DNA of 64,000 nucleotides from Erysipelotrichaceae bacterium (GTDB lineage Bacteria; Bacillota_I; Bacilli_A; Erysipelotrichales; Erysipelotrichaceae): contig JAFRAB010000025.1 in assembly GCA_017405675.1 (NCBI GenBank), positions 1 through 64,000 on the forward strand. The letters are read 5' to 3'. This document shows, one piece after another, positions 15,288 to 23,087 of the stretch (position 1 is its first letter; the number at the start of each line of letters is the position of its first letter). A program made the position numbers and the translations under genes. Under the pieces are notes generated by a model. The model was not told the origin of the DNA and made no database searches. It saw only the letters and a program-made list of their open reading frames with translations.

Positions 15288-16372
15288 TTCTGAATGATGT
15301 TTTCGAAGCTGCCGTCCAGAAGTTTAACGCTGGCCCCGAACATCAGGTTCAGCGGGGCTTCAAAGTTTTCAACGTTCATGCCGTTGAAGTCACGGGTATC
15401 GGTTTCGGTCGGATTGTTAGGTATTCTGTTGACCATCGGTCCGATGTCATCCATGTAGCCGTACAGTTTTTTACCCAGGACATAGCCGTAGCCGGCTTCA
15501 AAGGCTACATCGGTATTAGGTTCAAAACCGCCGCGGTAGTCATTGAGATCCAGCAGGATGATGTCGCAGTTGCGCACATGCTGGGTATATCTGTCAAAGA
15601 TGTTGTAGGCTCTGGTATATGGATCATCGGTTTCGATGTTTTCAATGCCCGGGGCATCGTCAGTCGGGAAGATGGCGTCATAGCCATAGCTGTCAAACAG
15701 TTTTCTTATTTCTTCGTAGCGTTCTTTAGCACCAACATCGTCACGGTCTGAAGCAGCCACATAGATCACCGGTCTGGTCTTATTCAGAAGGGTAACGGTG
15801 TTTTCAGCCTTCCGGCAGCTGTAGCCGCGGCGGGCCTGGTTCTTGCTGTCTTCGTCGAGGTCAGTACGGTAAATATTCAGGCAGTCAGAGAAAGAGCCTT
15901 CAATGATCTTGGTGGAACCCACGATGTTGACAGAGAAAGGCAGTTCCGGATGTCCTAATGTTTTACCGTTAACATCATTGGCTGTTGCAGCGTCAGGATT
16001 ATACTGTGCCGCCTGATATTTGAGACCGACTGTTCTCTTGTCACGGGTAAAGCCGTAGCATCTGGCACCCTTGCCATAGGCCATGCCCAGTTCATATATT
16101 GAGCCGCCATCGGGTTCCGAGCCTCTGTAAGTTTCCAGATTGACCAGTATGCCGTCAACCTTATCCATGCCCCAGCAGCAGTTTTTAAATATGCGCTGTG
16201 ACATTTCCCAGCGGGAAACGGTTTCGCCTTCCTGAACCAGTTTGTTGTCATTAGGCATGGTTACGGTAAAACCGTAATACTCAGCTTCCAGACGGTAGCT
16301 GTTCCATAAGGTATAGCCGTTAGGATAGAAACATAAAGGTCCGGCCAGATATAAACGGTGTTCTTTTTTCAT
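15266..16372 (-). CDS. Tandem nucleoside 2-deoxyribosyltransferase-like protein
   Basis: A 368-residue protein made of two related nucleoside 2-deoxyribosyltransferase-like domains. Domain 1 (about 4-168) has LYLAGPLCF, DGILVNLETYRG and IYELGMAYGKG. Domain 2 (about 203-368) has IYVAASDRD, DIILLDLNDYRGG and VAFEAGYGYVLGK. The Glu in the ELGMAYG/FEAGYGY position matches the catalytic glutamate of the family. Both halves end with a similar I(I/L)(E/D)GSF segment. Family members are usually about 150-residue oligomers; this is a covalent dimer. A role in base exchange or nucleoside salvage is likely, but the substrate is unknown. Confidence 0.75.
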   Translation of the reverse strand: MKKEHRLYLAGPLCFYPNGYTLWNSYRLEAEYYGFTVTMPNDNKLVQEGETVSRWEMSQRIFKNCCWGMDKVDGILVNLETYRGSEPDGGSIYELGMAYGKGARCYGFTRDKRTVGLKYQAAQYNPDAATANDVNGKTLGHPELPFSVNIVGSTKIIEGSFSDCLNIYRTDLDEDSKNQARRGYSCRKAENTVTLLNKTRPVIYVAASDRDDVGAKERYEEIRKLFDSYGYDAIFPTDDAPGIENIETDDPYTRAYNIFDRYTQHVRNCDIILLDLNDYRGGFEPNTDVAFEAGYGYVLGKKLYGYMDDIGPMVNRIPNNPTETDTRDFNGMNVENFEAPLNLMFGASVKLLDGSFENIIQNIKKDSE

Positions 16373-16417
16373 GATGATGTCCTCATTTCTAACTATATTT
16401 TACAGTAATATAACGGC

Positions 16418-16441
16418 ATAAAAAAAGAGCTTTTCAGCTCA
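16418..16441 (-). terminator. Intrinsic terminator (minus strand)
   Basis: On the minus strand GAGC, TGAAAA loop, GCTC and seven T, directly after the stop of the spermidine-synthase-like gene. Confidence 0.75.
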
Positions 16442-16443
16442 GC

Positions 16444-17244
16444 TTATTTGCAGAAATCATCGAATCTTTCCATCAGGATGTCCAGCTTTTCATCGGTAAT
16501 GATCTCGGCATGTTCCGTATTGAAATTAAGGGCATCAGGGATGTCTAAGGCATGATCACTGGCTATGATGACATAGTTGCCCATGCGGGCGTTTTTGAAG
16601 AAAAAGGCTTTTACGAGCTTTACATTAGCGTAAATCTGTTGCAGAGTTTTCAGAATATCAAGCAGGTACGGTGTCTTCTGAATCTTGCGGTGACCGGAAA
16701 GATTGCGCAGGTAGATGCCGTTTTCCCTGAGCATGGTCTTTTCCTGAGCGAAGCTTTCCAGGGTAAGAAGAGGAAAGACCGGTTCAATGTCATTGAAGGT
16801 ATCGTCAATGATGATGTCATACTTCCTGTCGGTATGGTAGATGAAGTCATGGGCATCATCGATGATGTTGTTAAGACGGTGGGTCTCGTTGAGGTTGTAG
16901 TCTCTGATCAGCTCATCGACATAGAAAAACTGACAGGCTGTTTCATAAGCCTGAGGATCTATTTCCACGACATCAATGGAGATGTCCGGATAATGAGAGA
17001 TTATGTATTTAGGGTAGGCATACCGGGCCCCGCCAAACAGCAGTATGTCTCTGGTGTCAGTCTTAAGATCCAGCGCACGGTTAAACTGCTTCATGTATTC
17101 AAAGATCAGTTCATTGCGGCTGCCTTCTTCGATGTATGAAGCTGACTGCAGAACGGTACCGCTGTCATAAACCATGATTGACTTATCGGTATATTCATCG
17201 TCCTGATAGATCGTGATGTCACTAAGCTGTTTGGATTTATTCAT
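16444..17244 (-). CDS. Spermidine-synthase-like methyltransferase-fold protein
   Basis: A 266-residue protein with the fold of spermine/spermidine synthases. It has ILLFGGARYAYP (nucleotide-binding loop), SIDVVEIDP (acidic residue binding the ribose) and YDIIIDDTFND. Polyamine-synthase catalytic residues cannot be verified by eye, and many such proteins are non-polyamine, so it is called only by fold. The start ATG lacks a Shine-Dalgarno sequence, and a TATACT box ends exactly 6 nt upstream, which suggests a leaderless mRNA. Confidence 0.65.
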   Translation of the reverse strand: MNKSKQLSDITIYQDDEYTDKSIMVYDSGTVLQSASYIEEGSRNELIFEYMKQFNRALDLKTDTRDILLFGGARYAYPKYIISHYPDISIDVVEIDPQAYETACQFFYVDELIRDYNLNETHRLNNIIDDAHDFIYHTDRKYDIIIDDTFNDIEPVFPLLTLESFAQEKTMLRENGIYLRNLSGHRKIQKTPYLLDILKTLQQIYANVKLVKAFFFKNARMGNYVIIASDHALDIPDALNFNTEHAEIITDEKLDILMERFDDFCK

Positions 17245-17250
17245 AAGGAC

Positions 17251-17279
17251 AGTATAGCGGATTATCCCGCTTTTAGATA
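17251..17279 (-). promoter_or_regulatory. Putative leaderless promoter, spermidine-synthase-like gene
   Basis: Minus-strand TATACT (17256-17251), then six bases and the ATG at 17244. A short inverted repeat (GCGG, 6 nt, CCGC at 17258-17271) fills the spacer region. The -35 is poor. Confidence 0.45.
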
Positions 17280-17317
17280 GTTTTTCAATATGATATAGTT
17301 TTCTTGGAGGCGATATT

Positions 17318-17821
17318 ATGAAAACGATCTATCTGGCCGGAGGCTGTTTCTGGGGCATGGAGAAAGCACTGCAGCAGCTTGACGGTGTAAAGGAAACAAC
17401 AACAGGCTATGCCAACGGCAATGTTGCCAACCCGACATATCAGCTGGTATGTACGGATACGACCGAATTCCGTGAAACGGTCAGGGTTGAATATGATCCG
17501 GCTGAAATCAGCCTGCAGAAACTGCTGAAAGCCTATTTTATCTGCATTGACCCGACGGTCAGAAATCAGCAGGGACACGATATCGGTTCCCAGTATCAGA
17601 CCGGTGTTTACTATGTAGACGATGAAGACGTGCCGGTCATTGCCGAAGCATTTGAAAATGAAAAGAAAAAATATGATAAGTTCTATGTGGAATTAAAGAA
17701 ACTGGAGAACTTCTACGATGCTGAGGAATACCATCAGGACTACCTGATTAAGAATCCGAACGGCTACTGTCACATCTCCCTGGATACCTATCGGAAGCTG
17801 GCAGAGCTGAATAAGGAATGA
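17318..17821 (+). CDS. msrA: Peptide methionine sulfoxide reductase MsrA
   Basis: A 167-residue enzyme reducing the S-epimer of methionine sulfoxide in proteins and free methionine. The active-site motif GGCFWGME places the catalytic Cys at residue 10, and TTGYANG, GHDIGSQYQTGVY and EEYHQDYL are family landmarks. No MsrB domain is fused. It follows a GGAGGCG ribosome-binding site and precedes a probable methionine T-box and MetNIQ, a consistent methionine theme. Confidence 0.95.
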   Translation: MKTIYLAGGCFWGMEKALQQLDGVKETTTGYANGNVANPTYQLVCTDTTEFRETVRVEYDPAEISLQKLLKAYFICIDPTVRNQQGHDIGSQYQTGVYYVDDEDVPVIAEAFENEKKKYDKFYVELKKLENFYDAEEYHQDYLIKNPNGYCHISLDTYRKLAELNKE

Positions 17822-17846
17822 AAATATTTTCATTTTCTGAAAGGGG

Positions 17847-17874
17847 TTGACATCATTTTCAACTCGTTTATAAT
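17847..17874 (+). promoter_or_regulatory. Consensus promoter of T-box/metQNI
   Basis: TTGACA (17847-17852), 16-nt spacer, TATAAT (17869-17874). Transcription would start just before the T-box leader. Confidence 0.85.
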
Positions 17875-17879
17875 AAACT

Positions 17880-18141
17880 CATAAAGCAACGAAAAGAAGA
17901 GTAGTTGGTTAAGAATAGCACAGAGAGTTCCGGCAGCTGAAAAGGAATGTATGATTAACCGATGAACATGGTCTTGGAGCTGCTGCATCGATAGGTAGAT
18001 GCAGCCGGGTTTGCCCGTTATCGCAATAGAGTATATCTGATTGGGTTCAGCGTACTTGAAGAGGAAATAATCGTGAGGTTATTTTGAAGTAAGGTGGTAA
18101 CACGTAATACTACGTCCTTATACTAAGGGCGTAGTTTTTTA
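17880..18141 (+). ncRNA. T-box riboswitch leader, probably tRNA-Met
   Basis: A 5' leader with T-box features: AGTA-type start and Stem I closed by GGTTAA/TTAACC, a GCTGCATC/GATGCAGC hairpin and a CGGG/CCCG hairpin. The conserved T-box AAGGTGGTAACACG is at 18091-18104, overlapping an intrinsic terminator (ACTACGtCCTT/AAGGgCGTAGT, 18108-18141). The likely specifier is ATG at 17968-17970 in GAACATGG, which fits control of the methionine transporter downstream. Uncharged tRNA should stabilise the antiterminator and switch on metQNI. The specifier call rests on position and context. Confidence 0.88.
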
Positions 18142-18191
18142 TTAAAACTGCCGCTCCCTTTTCAAGCCAGTGAACAGAAGGAGGAAGAAAA

Positions 18192-19028
18192 ATGAAAAAA
18201 TTGATCAGACTTATCCTAGCAGTAACCGTAGTATTCAGCTTATTTGGCTGCGGTAAGAAAGAAACTGAAGACGACAAGGTCATCAAGGTAGGGGCCACAT
18301 TAGTACCTCATGCTGAGATCCTGAAGAATGTCGTAGCCGAAAAACTGGCAAAAGACGGGTGGAAACTGGAAGTTGTGGAATTCAACGACTATGTAACACC
18401 TAACACTTCACTGGAAGCCGGGGAACTGGATGCCAACTATTTCCAGACCTTAGGCTATCTGAGCGGCGAAAACGAAAACCGCGGTCTGCATCTGGTAGCA
18501 GCCGTAGGCGTACACATTGAACCAATGGGCATTTATTCACTGAAACATAAGGACATAGCTGATCTTCCAGATGGCGCCAAGATCGGTGTTCCTAACGACA
18601 CTGACAACTACAACCGTGCCATCGATCTGCTGATCGCCAAGGGATTACTGAACGGTTCAGGAGTTGAGACCGAACTGAACAAGGATGCTGAAAAGAATCC
18701 TCATGGCTTCGAGATCACCCCAATCGAAGCAGCCAGCCTGCCTCGTTCCCTGGATGACCTGGATGCCGCTGTCATCAACGGCAACTATGCCCTGGAATCA
18801 GGACTGCCTGAAAAGGCTCCGGCTCTGACCATTGAAGAGTTCAATGCTGAAACTTCAGTCAGACGCACCAACTACATCGCCGTTAAGTCCGGCAATGAAA
18901 ACAGCGACAAGATCAAGGCACTGGTAGCTGCCATCGTATCTGATGAAGTAAAGAAGTACATTGAAGATACCTATAAGGGCGCTGTTATTCCGTCATTTGT
19001 TGACGCCAATGGAAATCCTGTAAAATAA
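18192..19028 (+). CDS. metQ: Methionine ABC transporter substrate-binding lipoprotein
   Basis: A 278-residue NLPA-family lipoprotein. The signal peptide ends at lipobox LFGC (Cys20). VGATLVPHAEIL, LDANYFQTLGYL and PNDTDNYNRA are typical MetQ segments that bind D/L-methionine. It is the first gene behind the T-box, with GGAGGA before the ATG, and precedes metN and metI. Confidence 0.93.
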   Translation: MKKLIRLILAVTVVFSLFGCGKKETEDDKVIKVGATLVPHAEILKNVVAEKLAKDGWKLEVVEFNDYVTPNTSLEAGELDANYFQTLGYLSGENENRGLHLVAAVGVHIEPMGIYSLKHKDIADLPDGAKIGVPNDTDNYNRAIDLLIAKGLLNGSGVETELNKDAEKNPHGFEITPIEAASLPRSLDDLDAAVINGNYALESGLPEKAPALTIEEFNAETSVRRTNYIAVKSGNENSDKIKALVAAIVSDEVKKYIEDTYKGAVIPSFVDANGNPVK

Positions 19029-19058
19029 GTTAGATTCTGAATTTGGAGTTGTATTAGT

Positions 19059-20024
19059 ATGATCGTTCTGAAAAACGTATGTAAGAATTTTGATGATCTG
19101 GAAGTTCTCAAGGGCATATCCATTGAGATCCAGGATCACGAAGTATATGGCATTATCGGCCAGTCAGGAGCCGGCAAATCCACGTTGTTAAGATGCATTA
19201 ACGGCCTGGAATCCTATCAGTCCGGTGAGATTACCGTGGATGGCGTTTTAGTGTCGCAGAAGGATAAGAAGCATTTAAGACAGCTCCAGAAAACAATGGG
19301 TATGATCTTCCAGAATTTCAATCTGCTGGAGCGACTGGATGTCTATGACAACGTAGCTCTGCCGATGAAGTTCTGGGGCATCAACACCAAGACCGAAGAG
19401 GCCGTTAACAAGATCAATTCACTGATAAAGCTGGTCGGTCTGGAAGATAAGATACACTCCAAACCTGCTGAACTGTCAGGCGGCCAGAAACAGAGAGTGG
19501 CCATTGCCAGAGCCTTAGTGCTTGACCCTAAAGTACTGTTATGTGATGAGGCTACCAGTGCTTTGGACCCGGCCATTACCAGAGAGATCCTGTCACTGTT
19601 ACAGGAAATCAATGAAAAGATGGGCATAACCATACTGGTCGTAACCCATCAGATGGAGGTAGTCAAGCAGATCTGTCAGCGCGTTTCCTTCCTGAAGGAC
19701 GGTAAAGTGCTGGCGGAAGGCAAGCCGGAAGATCTGTTCATTCATCCGATTAAGGAAGTCAAGGCTTTCCTGCAGGAAGAAAGCGGACTGCTGCCTTCAA
19801 CAGGAGTAAACATTCAGCTGTTTTTTACCGACAAGAGTTCAGATCCGGTCGTCACCATGATGGCCAGGGAACTGGACATGAACTTCAGCATTGTCTGGGG
19901 TAAACTGGAAGATTTCCGTTCCAATGTCTTCGGCTCACTGGTGATCAATGTCGCTGAAAGCGCGAAGGACAGGGTAACGGCTTATCTGGACAGGGAAGGC
20001 GTAACATGGGAGGTGCTTAACTAA
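19059..20024 (+). CDS. metN: Methionine ABC transporter ATP-binding protein
   Basis: A 321-residue ATPase with Walker A GQSGAGKST, a Q-loop, signature LSGGQKQR and Walker B LLCDEATSALD. The C-terminal 75 residues form the NIL regulatory domain (TGVNIQLFF onward) that in MetN binds methionine and causes trans-inhibition. It powers import through MetI. It lies 30 nt after metQ and 1 nt before metI. Confidence 0.94.
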   Translation: MIVLKNVCKNFDDLEVLKGISIEIQDHEVYGIIGQSGAGKSTLLRCINGLESYQSGEITVDGVLVSQKDKKHLRQLQKTMGMIFQNFNLLERLDVYDNVALPMKFWGINTKTEEAVNKINSLIKLVGLEDKIHSKPAELSGGQKQRVAIARALVLDPKVLLCDEATSALDPAITREILSLLQEINEKMGITILVVTHQMEVVKQICQRVSFLKDGKVLAEGKPEDLFIHPIKEVKAFLQEESGLLPSTGVNIQLFFTDKSSDPVVTMMARELDMNFSIVWGKLEDFRSNVFGSLVINVAESAKDRVTAYLDREGVTWEVLN

Positions 20025-20025
20025 T

Positions 20026-20661
20026 ATGGCAGATATCATCCTGAAAGCTGCAGGGCAGACCCTGACAATGGTTTTCTGGTCAACGCTGTTCTCAGTACTG
20101 CTGGGTTTCATTCCTGCTATCATATTAACCTTAACGGCACCGGATGGTCTGAGACCTAACCGCATTGTCTATGAAGTATTAAGCTTCTTGGTAAATACCT
20201 TCAGAAGCTTCCCGTTTGTCATTCTGATGGTCATCATCATTCCGTTAACCAGAGCCATTGCAGGTACCACGATCGGTACTCAGGCCGCCATCGTACCGTT
20301 AACGGTATGTGCCATTCCGTTTATTGCCAGAGTCTTTGAAAACGCTCTGAGGGAAACCGACGCAGGTGTCATTGAAGCCGCCCGTTCATTCGGTGCTTCT
20401 GACTGGCAGATCCTGTTCAGAGTCTATTTCAAGGAATCAATACCGAGAATGTTAAATGGCATCATACTGCTGACCATAAACATCCTGGGCTATTCGGCCA
20501 TGGCCGGTACCTTAGGAGGCGGGGGCATTGGCGACATTGCGATCAGATACGGCTATCAGAAGTATTCAACTGAGTATCTGGTAGTATGTTCTCTGATTCT
20601 GATTGCCTTTGTCCAGCTGGTGCAGAGCTTCGGTAACTGGGTATATAAGAAATTATCATAA
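20026..20661 (+). CDS. metI: Methionine ABC transporter permease
   Basis: A 211-residue membrane permease with five hydrophobic segments and an EAA-type coupling helix (EAARSFGASDWQ) that contacts MetN. The GGAGG ribosome-binding site lies within the end of metN. Last gene of the operon, followed by a terminator. Confidence 0.93.
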   Translation: MADIILKAAGQTLTMVFWSTLFSVLLGFIPAIILTLTAPDGLRPNRIVYEVLSFLVNTFRSFPFVILMVIIIPLTRAIAGTTIGTQAAIVPLTVCAIPFIARVFENALRETDAGVIEAARSFGASDWQILFRVYFKESIPRMLNGIILLTINILGYSAMAGTLGGGGIGDIAIRYGYQKYSTEYLVVCSLILIAFVQLVQSFGNWVYKKLS

Positions 20662-20681
20662 AGGGCACAGCCCTTTTTTTA
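20660..20681 (+). terminator. Intrinsic terminator of metQNI
   Basis: AAGGGC, ACA loop, GCCCTT and a T-run. Confidence 0.9.
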
Positions 20682-20697
20682 ATGTAATATTTGTAGT

Positions 20698-20709
20698 ACA
20701 CTGTAGTGT
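20698..20709. promoter_or_regulatory. Small palindrome upstream of ECF S component
   Basis: ACACT, GT, AGTGT: a 5-bp inverted repeat just downstream of a TAATAT box (20685-20690). It could be an operator at the transcription start. Confidence 0.3.
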
Positions 20710-20731
20710 GTTAAACAGAAAGGAGACGGTT

Positions 20732-21298
20732 ATGGATAACAGACTTAAGAAACTGACCTATACTGTAATGTTCATAGCTGTTAACTATGTTGTTTTTACT
20801 TACGGCAAGATAAACATTGCGATTACGGCCGGACACTCAACAGCCATTCATGTGGCTAATGCGGTTGTAGTACTGTCAAGCTGGTTACTGGGACCGCTGT
20901 ATGGCGGGATTGCCGGGGCTGTGGGACTTTCGATTGCGGACCTGCTGGATCCGAGATATATTACTTCAGCACCGAAGACTTTCATCATGAAGTTTCTGAT
21001 CGCGCTGGTAGCTGGATATACAGCCAGAAAACTGAAACTGCATGAGAAAACCGAAAGAAAGGATATCATTAAGACTGCTGGCTTAAGCGCCTTATGTGCC
21101 ATGGTTTTCAACGTCATCGTTGACCCGATCTTCGGATATTTCTATAAGAAACTGATATTGCGCATTCCGGCAGAAGCAGCATCCATAATCCTGACCTGGT
21201 CGGCAGGAGTAACGGCTTTAAACGGCGCCGTATGTACGGTCGTTTCCGTACTGCTTTATCTGGCTCTTTACAAGCCGTTCAGAACGATTTATAAGTAA
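20732..21298 (+). CDS. ECF transporter S component, vitamin uptake
   Basis: A 188-residue membrane protein with about six helices resembling ECF-ribofla_trS-type substrate-specificity subunits. The segment with HVANAVVVLSSWLLGP followed by GGIAGAVGLSIADLLDP is characteristic. It should dock on a shared EcfAA'T energising module encoded elsewhere. I chose ATG 20732 after AGGAGA; the longer frame from 20603 would overlap metI. Substrate not predictable; no riboswitch is visible upstream. Confidence 0.72.
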   Translation: MDNRLKKLTYTVMFIAVNYVVFTYGKINIAITAGHSTAIHVANAVVVLSSWLLGPLYGGIAGAVGLSIADLLDPRYITSAPKTFIMKFLIALVAGYTARKLKLHEKTERKDIIKTAGLSALCAMVFNVIVDPIFGYFYKKLILRIPAEAASIILTWSAGVTALNGAVCTVVSVLLYLALYKPFRTIYK

Positions 21299-21303
21299 AC
21301 ATC

Positions 21304-22146
21304 ATGGACAGAAGCAGAGAAATAGAATTAAGCATCAACAGACGATTCCGCCATGTTTTATGGGGGCGTTTTATTCATTCCATCAAGGACTATGAGCTGA
21401 TTAAGGAAAATGACAGAATCGCAGTCTGCATTTCAGGCGGCAAGGATTCAATGTGCCTGGCCAAGCTGATGCAGATGCTGCAGGCTCACAGTGATTTTCC
21501 TTTTGAAGTCGTATATCTGGTCATGGATCCGGGATACAATGAAGCCAACCGAAAGAAGATCGAGGAGAATGCCGAAACCCTGGGCATACCAATCACTGTA
21601 TTCGAATCAAATATTTTCAACATAGCTGATTCTCTGGCTGAAAAGCCATGCTTCCTGTGTGCCCGCATGAGAAGGGGTGCCTTATACAGAAAGGCAAAAG
21701 AACTTGGCTGCAATAAGATCGCCTTAGGCCATCATTTCAATGATGTCATCGAAACGACTTTGCTGGGCATGTTCTATGCTTCCCAGCTGCAGTGCATGAT
21801 ACCCAAGCTTAAGGCTGATAACTATGAAGGCATGGAACTGATCAGACCTTTATACTGCGTTCATGAGGAAGATATCATCAGATGGTGTGATTACAATCAT
21901 CTGGAATTTATCCAGTGTGCCTGCCGCTTTACTGAGCAGAATGAAACTGATGATGACGGTGTCAGCATTTCCAAACGCAGGGAAATTAAAGAACTGATAA
22001 AAACGTTAAGAAAAGACAATCCGGATATTGAAAAGAGCATTTTCAACAGCCTGCATAAGGTCAACATTGAAATGTTCCCGGGTTACAAGGAAAACGGTAA
22101 GTACCACAGTTTCCTGGAGAAATATGATGAAAAGGAAGGGGAATAG
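21304..22146 (+). CDS. TtcA-like PP-loop tRNA thiolation ATPase
   Basis: A 280-residue PP-loop ATPase of the TtcA/TtuA group, enzymes that 2-thiolate a tRNA base using an Fe-S cluster. The ATP motif SGGKDSM lies near residue 45. A CFLCARMRR motif supplies a Cys pair, and GHHFNDVIETTLLGM is a family landmark. A later Cys pair (QCACRF) completes a cluster-like set. It starts 5 nt after the S-component gene without a good ribosome-binding site, so it is probably translationally coupled. A sulfurtransferase role is well supported; the modified base is not. Confidence 0.8.
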   Translation: MDRSREIELSINRRFRHVLWGRFIHSIKDYELIKENDRIAVCISGGKDSMCLAKLMQMLQAHSDFPFEVVYLVMDPGYNEANRKKIEENAETLGIPITVFESNIFNIADSLAEKPCFLCARMRRGALYRKAKELGCNKIALGHHFNDVIETTLLGMFYASQLQCMIPKLKADNYEGMELIRPLYCVHEEDIIRWCDYNHLEFIQCACRFTEQNETDDDGVSISKRREIKELIKTLRKDNPDIEKSIFNSLHKVNIEMFPGYKENGKYHSFLEKYDEKEGE

Positions 22147-22149
22147 TCT

Positions 22150-23049
22150 ATGGCTACAGAAGTAATCGTCAGAAACCGCGGATATAACAGAAATCCTCTG
22201 CCTTTTGACGTACTGGTGGAAAATGATCTGGCTTATGGTACTCATGATGGTGCCTGGCGTCTCAGGGATTTTACCGTGGAACCGGGACGTGTCATCATTT
22301 ATAACCCTGAACATATCGGCAGGGGCATTGAAGTGCAATGGGATGACAACATTAAAAATGAAATACATCTGAGACTGCCATTGCCATGTACCATTCATGA
22401 CATGGATGTTCTTTACCGTGTGACAGCCCGTATCATGAATTACTGGGGCATGGAGAAGTTCATTCAGGACGGCAATGTCTTCAATCTGGATGTGATCGAT
22501 GCCTTAAAGAAGACCTTCATAGATTTCTGCATCAGAAACCTGAAGGAAATCAGAGACACCATGCCGCACAGTAAGGAGTACATCATGCTGGCGGTCAGAA
22601 ATCCGCTTTATCTGTCCATTGATCAGCTGGTTGAATTCGGTGAAGATCAGGACATGGAAGGCTTCTCACTGTTACTGCATCAGCTGCAGGAAAGAGACCT
22701 GTACTATGCTTCCCCGGCTATTTACCGTAAGCCGGACGGCAGTTATTTCGGAGCATTCGCCATCATAGCCGATACTGATACGGTATTGCCGTATAAGCCT
22801 CATGTTCCGTTGCTGGCCAAGGATCCGGCAACAGGCGGCGAACTGAAGTGTGAACTGTATGTGGCAGCCCTGAATTCTCTGAAGAATAAAAAGAGGCTGG
22901 CCTCAATGTCATATCAGGATTTCCTGAAGGAAATAGATGTCAGTGCCATGGAAAAATACGATGAGGAACATTTCATCCTTTCCGGACTCAGCGAGCGGGA
23001 AGTGGAAAGAATAGCTTCACTGGGTTATCCTGATCCGCTGGAAAAATAA
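22150..23049 (+). CDS. Conserved hypothetical protein (DUF4299-like)
   Basis: A 299-residue soluble protein without signal or membrane segments, rich in acidic residues. It starts 3 nt after the TtcA-like gene with GGAAGGGG, so it is part of that operon. The overall appearance recalls DUF4299 proteins of Firmicutes, but I cannot confirm this by eye and no catalytic motif stands out. Confidence 0.6.
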   Translation: MATEVIVRNRGYNRNPLPFDVLVENDLAYGTHDGAWRLRDFTVEPGRVIIYNPEHIGRGIEVQWDDNIKNEIHLRLPLPCTIHDMDVLYRVTARIMNYWGMEKFIQDGNVFNLDVIDALKKTFIDFCIRNLKEIRDTMPHSKEYIMLAVRNPLYLSIDQLVEFGEDQDMEGFSLLLHQLQERDLYYASPAIYRKPDGSYFGAFAIIADTDTVLPYKPHVPLLAKDPATGGELKCELYVAALNSLKNKKRLASMSYQDFLKEIDVSAMEKYDEEHFILSGLSEREVERIASLGYPDPLEK

Positions 23050-23054
23050 AACAT

Positions 23055-23073
23055 GTCACGGCTGAGGCCGTGA
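23055..23073 (+). other. GC-rich hairpin without T-run
   Basis: GTCACGGC, short loop, GCCGTGAC, immediately upstream of the TATAAT at 23076. It may be a weak terminator for the upstream operon or an operator for the next gene. Confidence 0.4.
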
Positions 23074-23075
23074 CT

Positions 23076-23081
23076 TATAAT
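23076..23081 (+). promoter_or_regulatory. Putative leaderless promoter of ParB-GNAT gene
   Basis: A perfect TATAAT followed by six bases and the ATG at 23088. There is no Shine-Dalgarno sequence in between. Confidence 0.5.
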
Positions 23082-23087
23082 GTAAAT

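Noticed and set aside
23055..23073. Intrinsic terminator after the DUF4299-like gene
   Set aside because: The hairpin is strong but no T-run follows; it is listed as a hairpin only.
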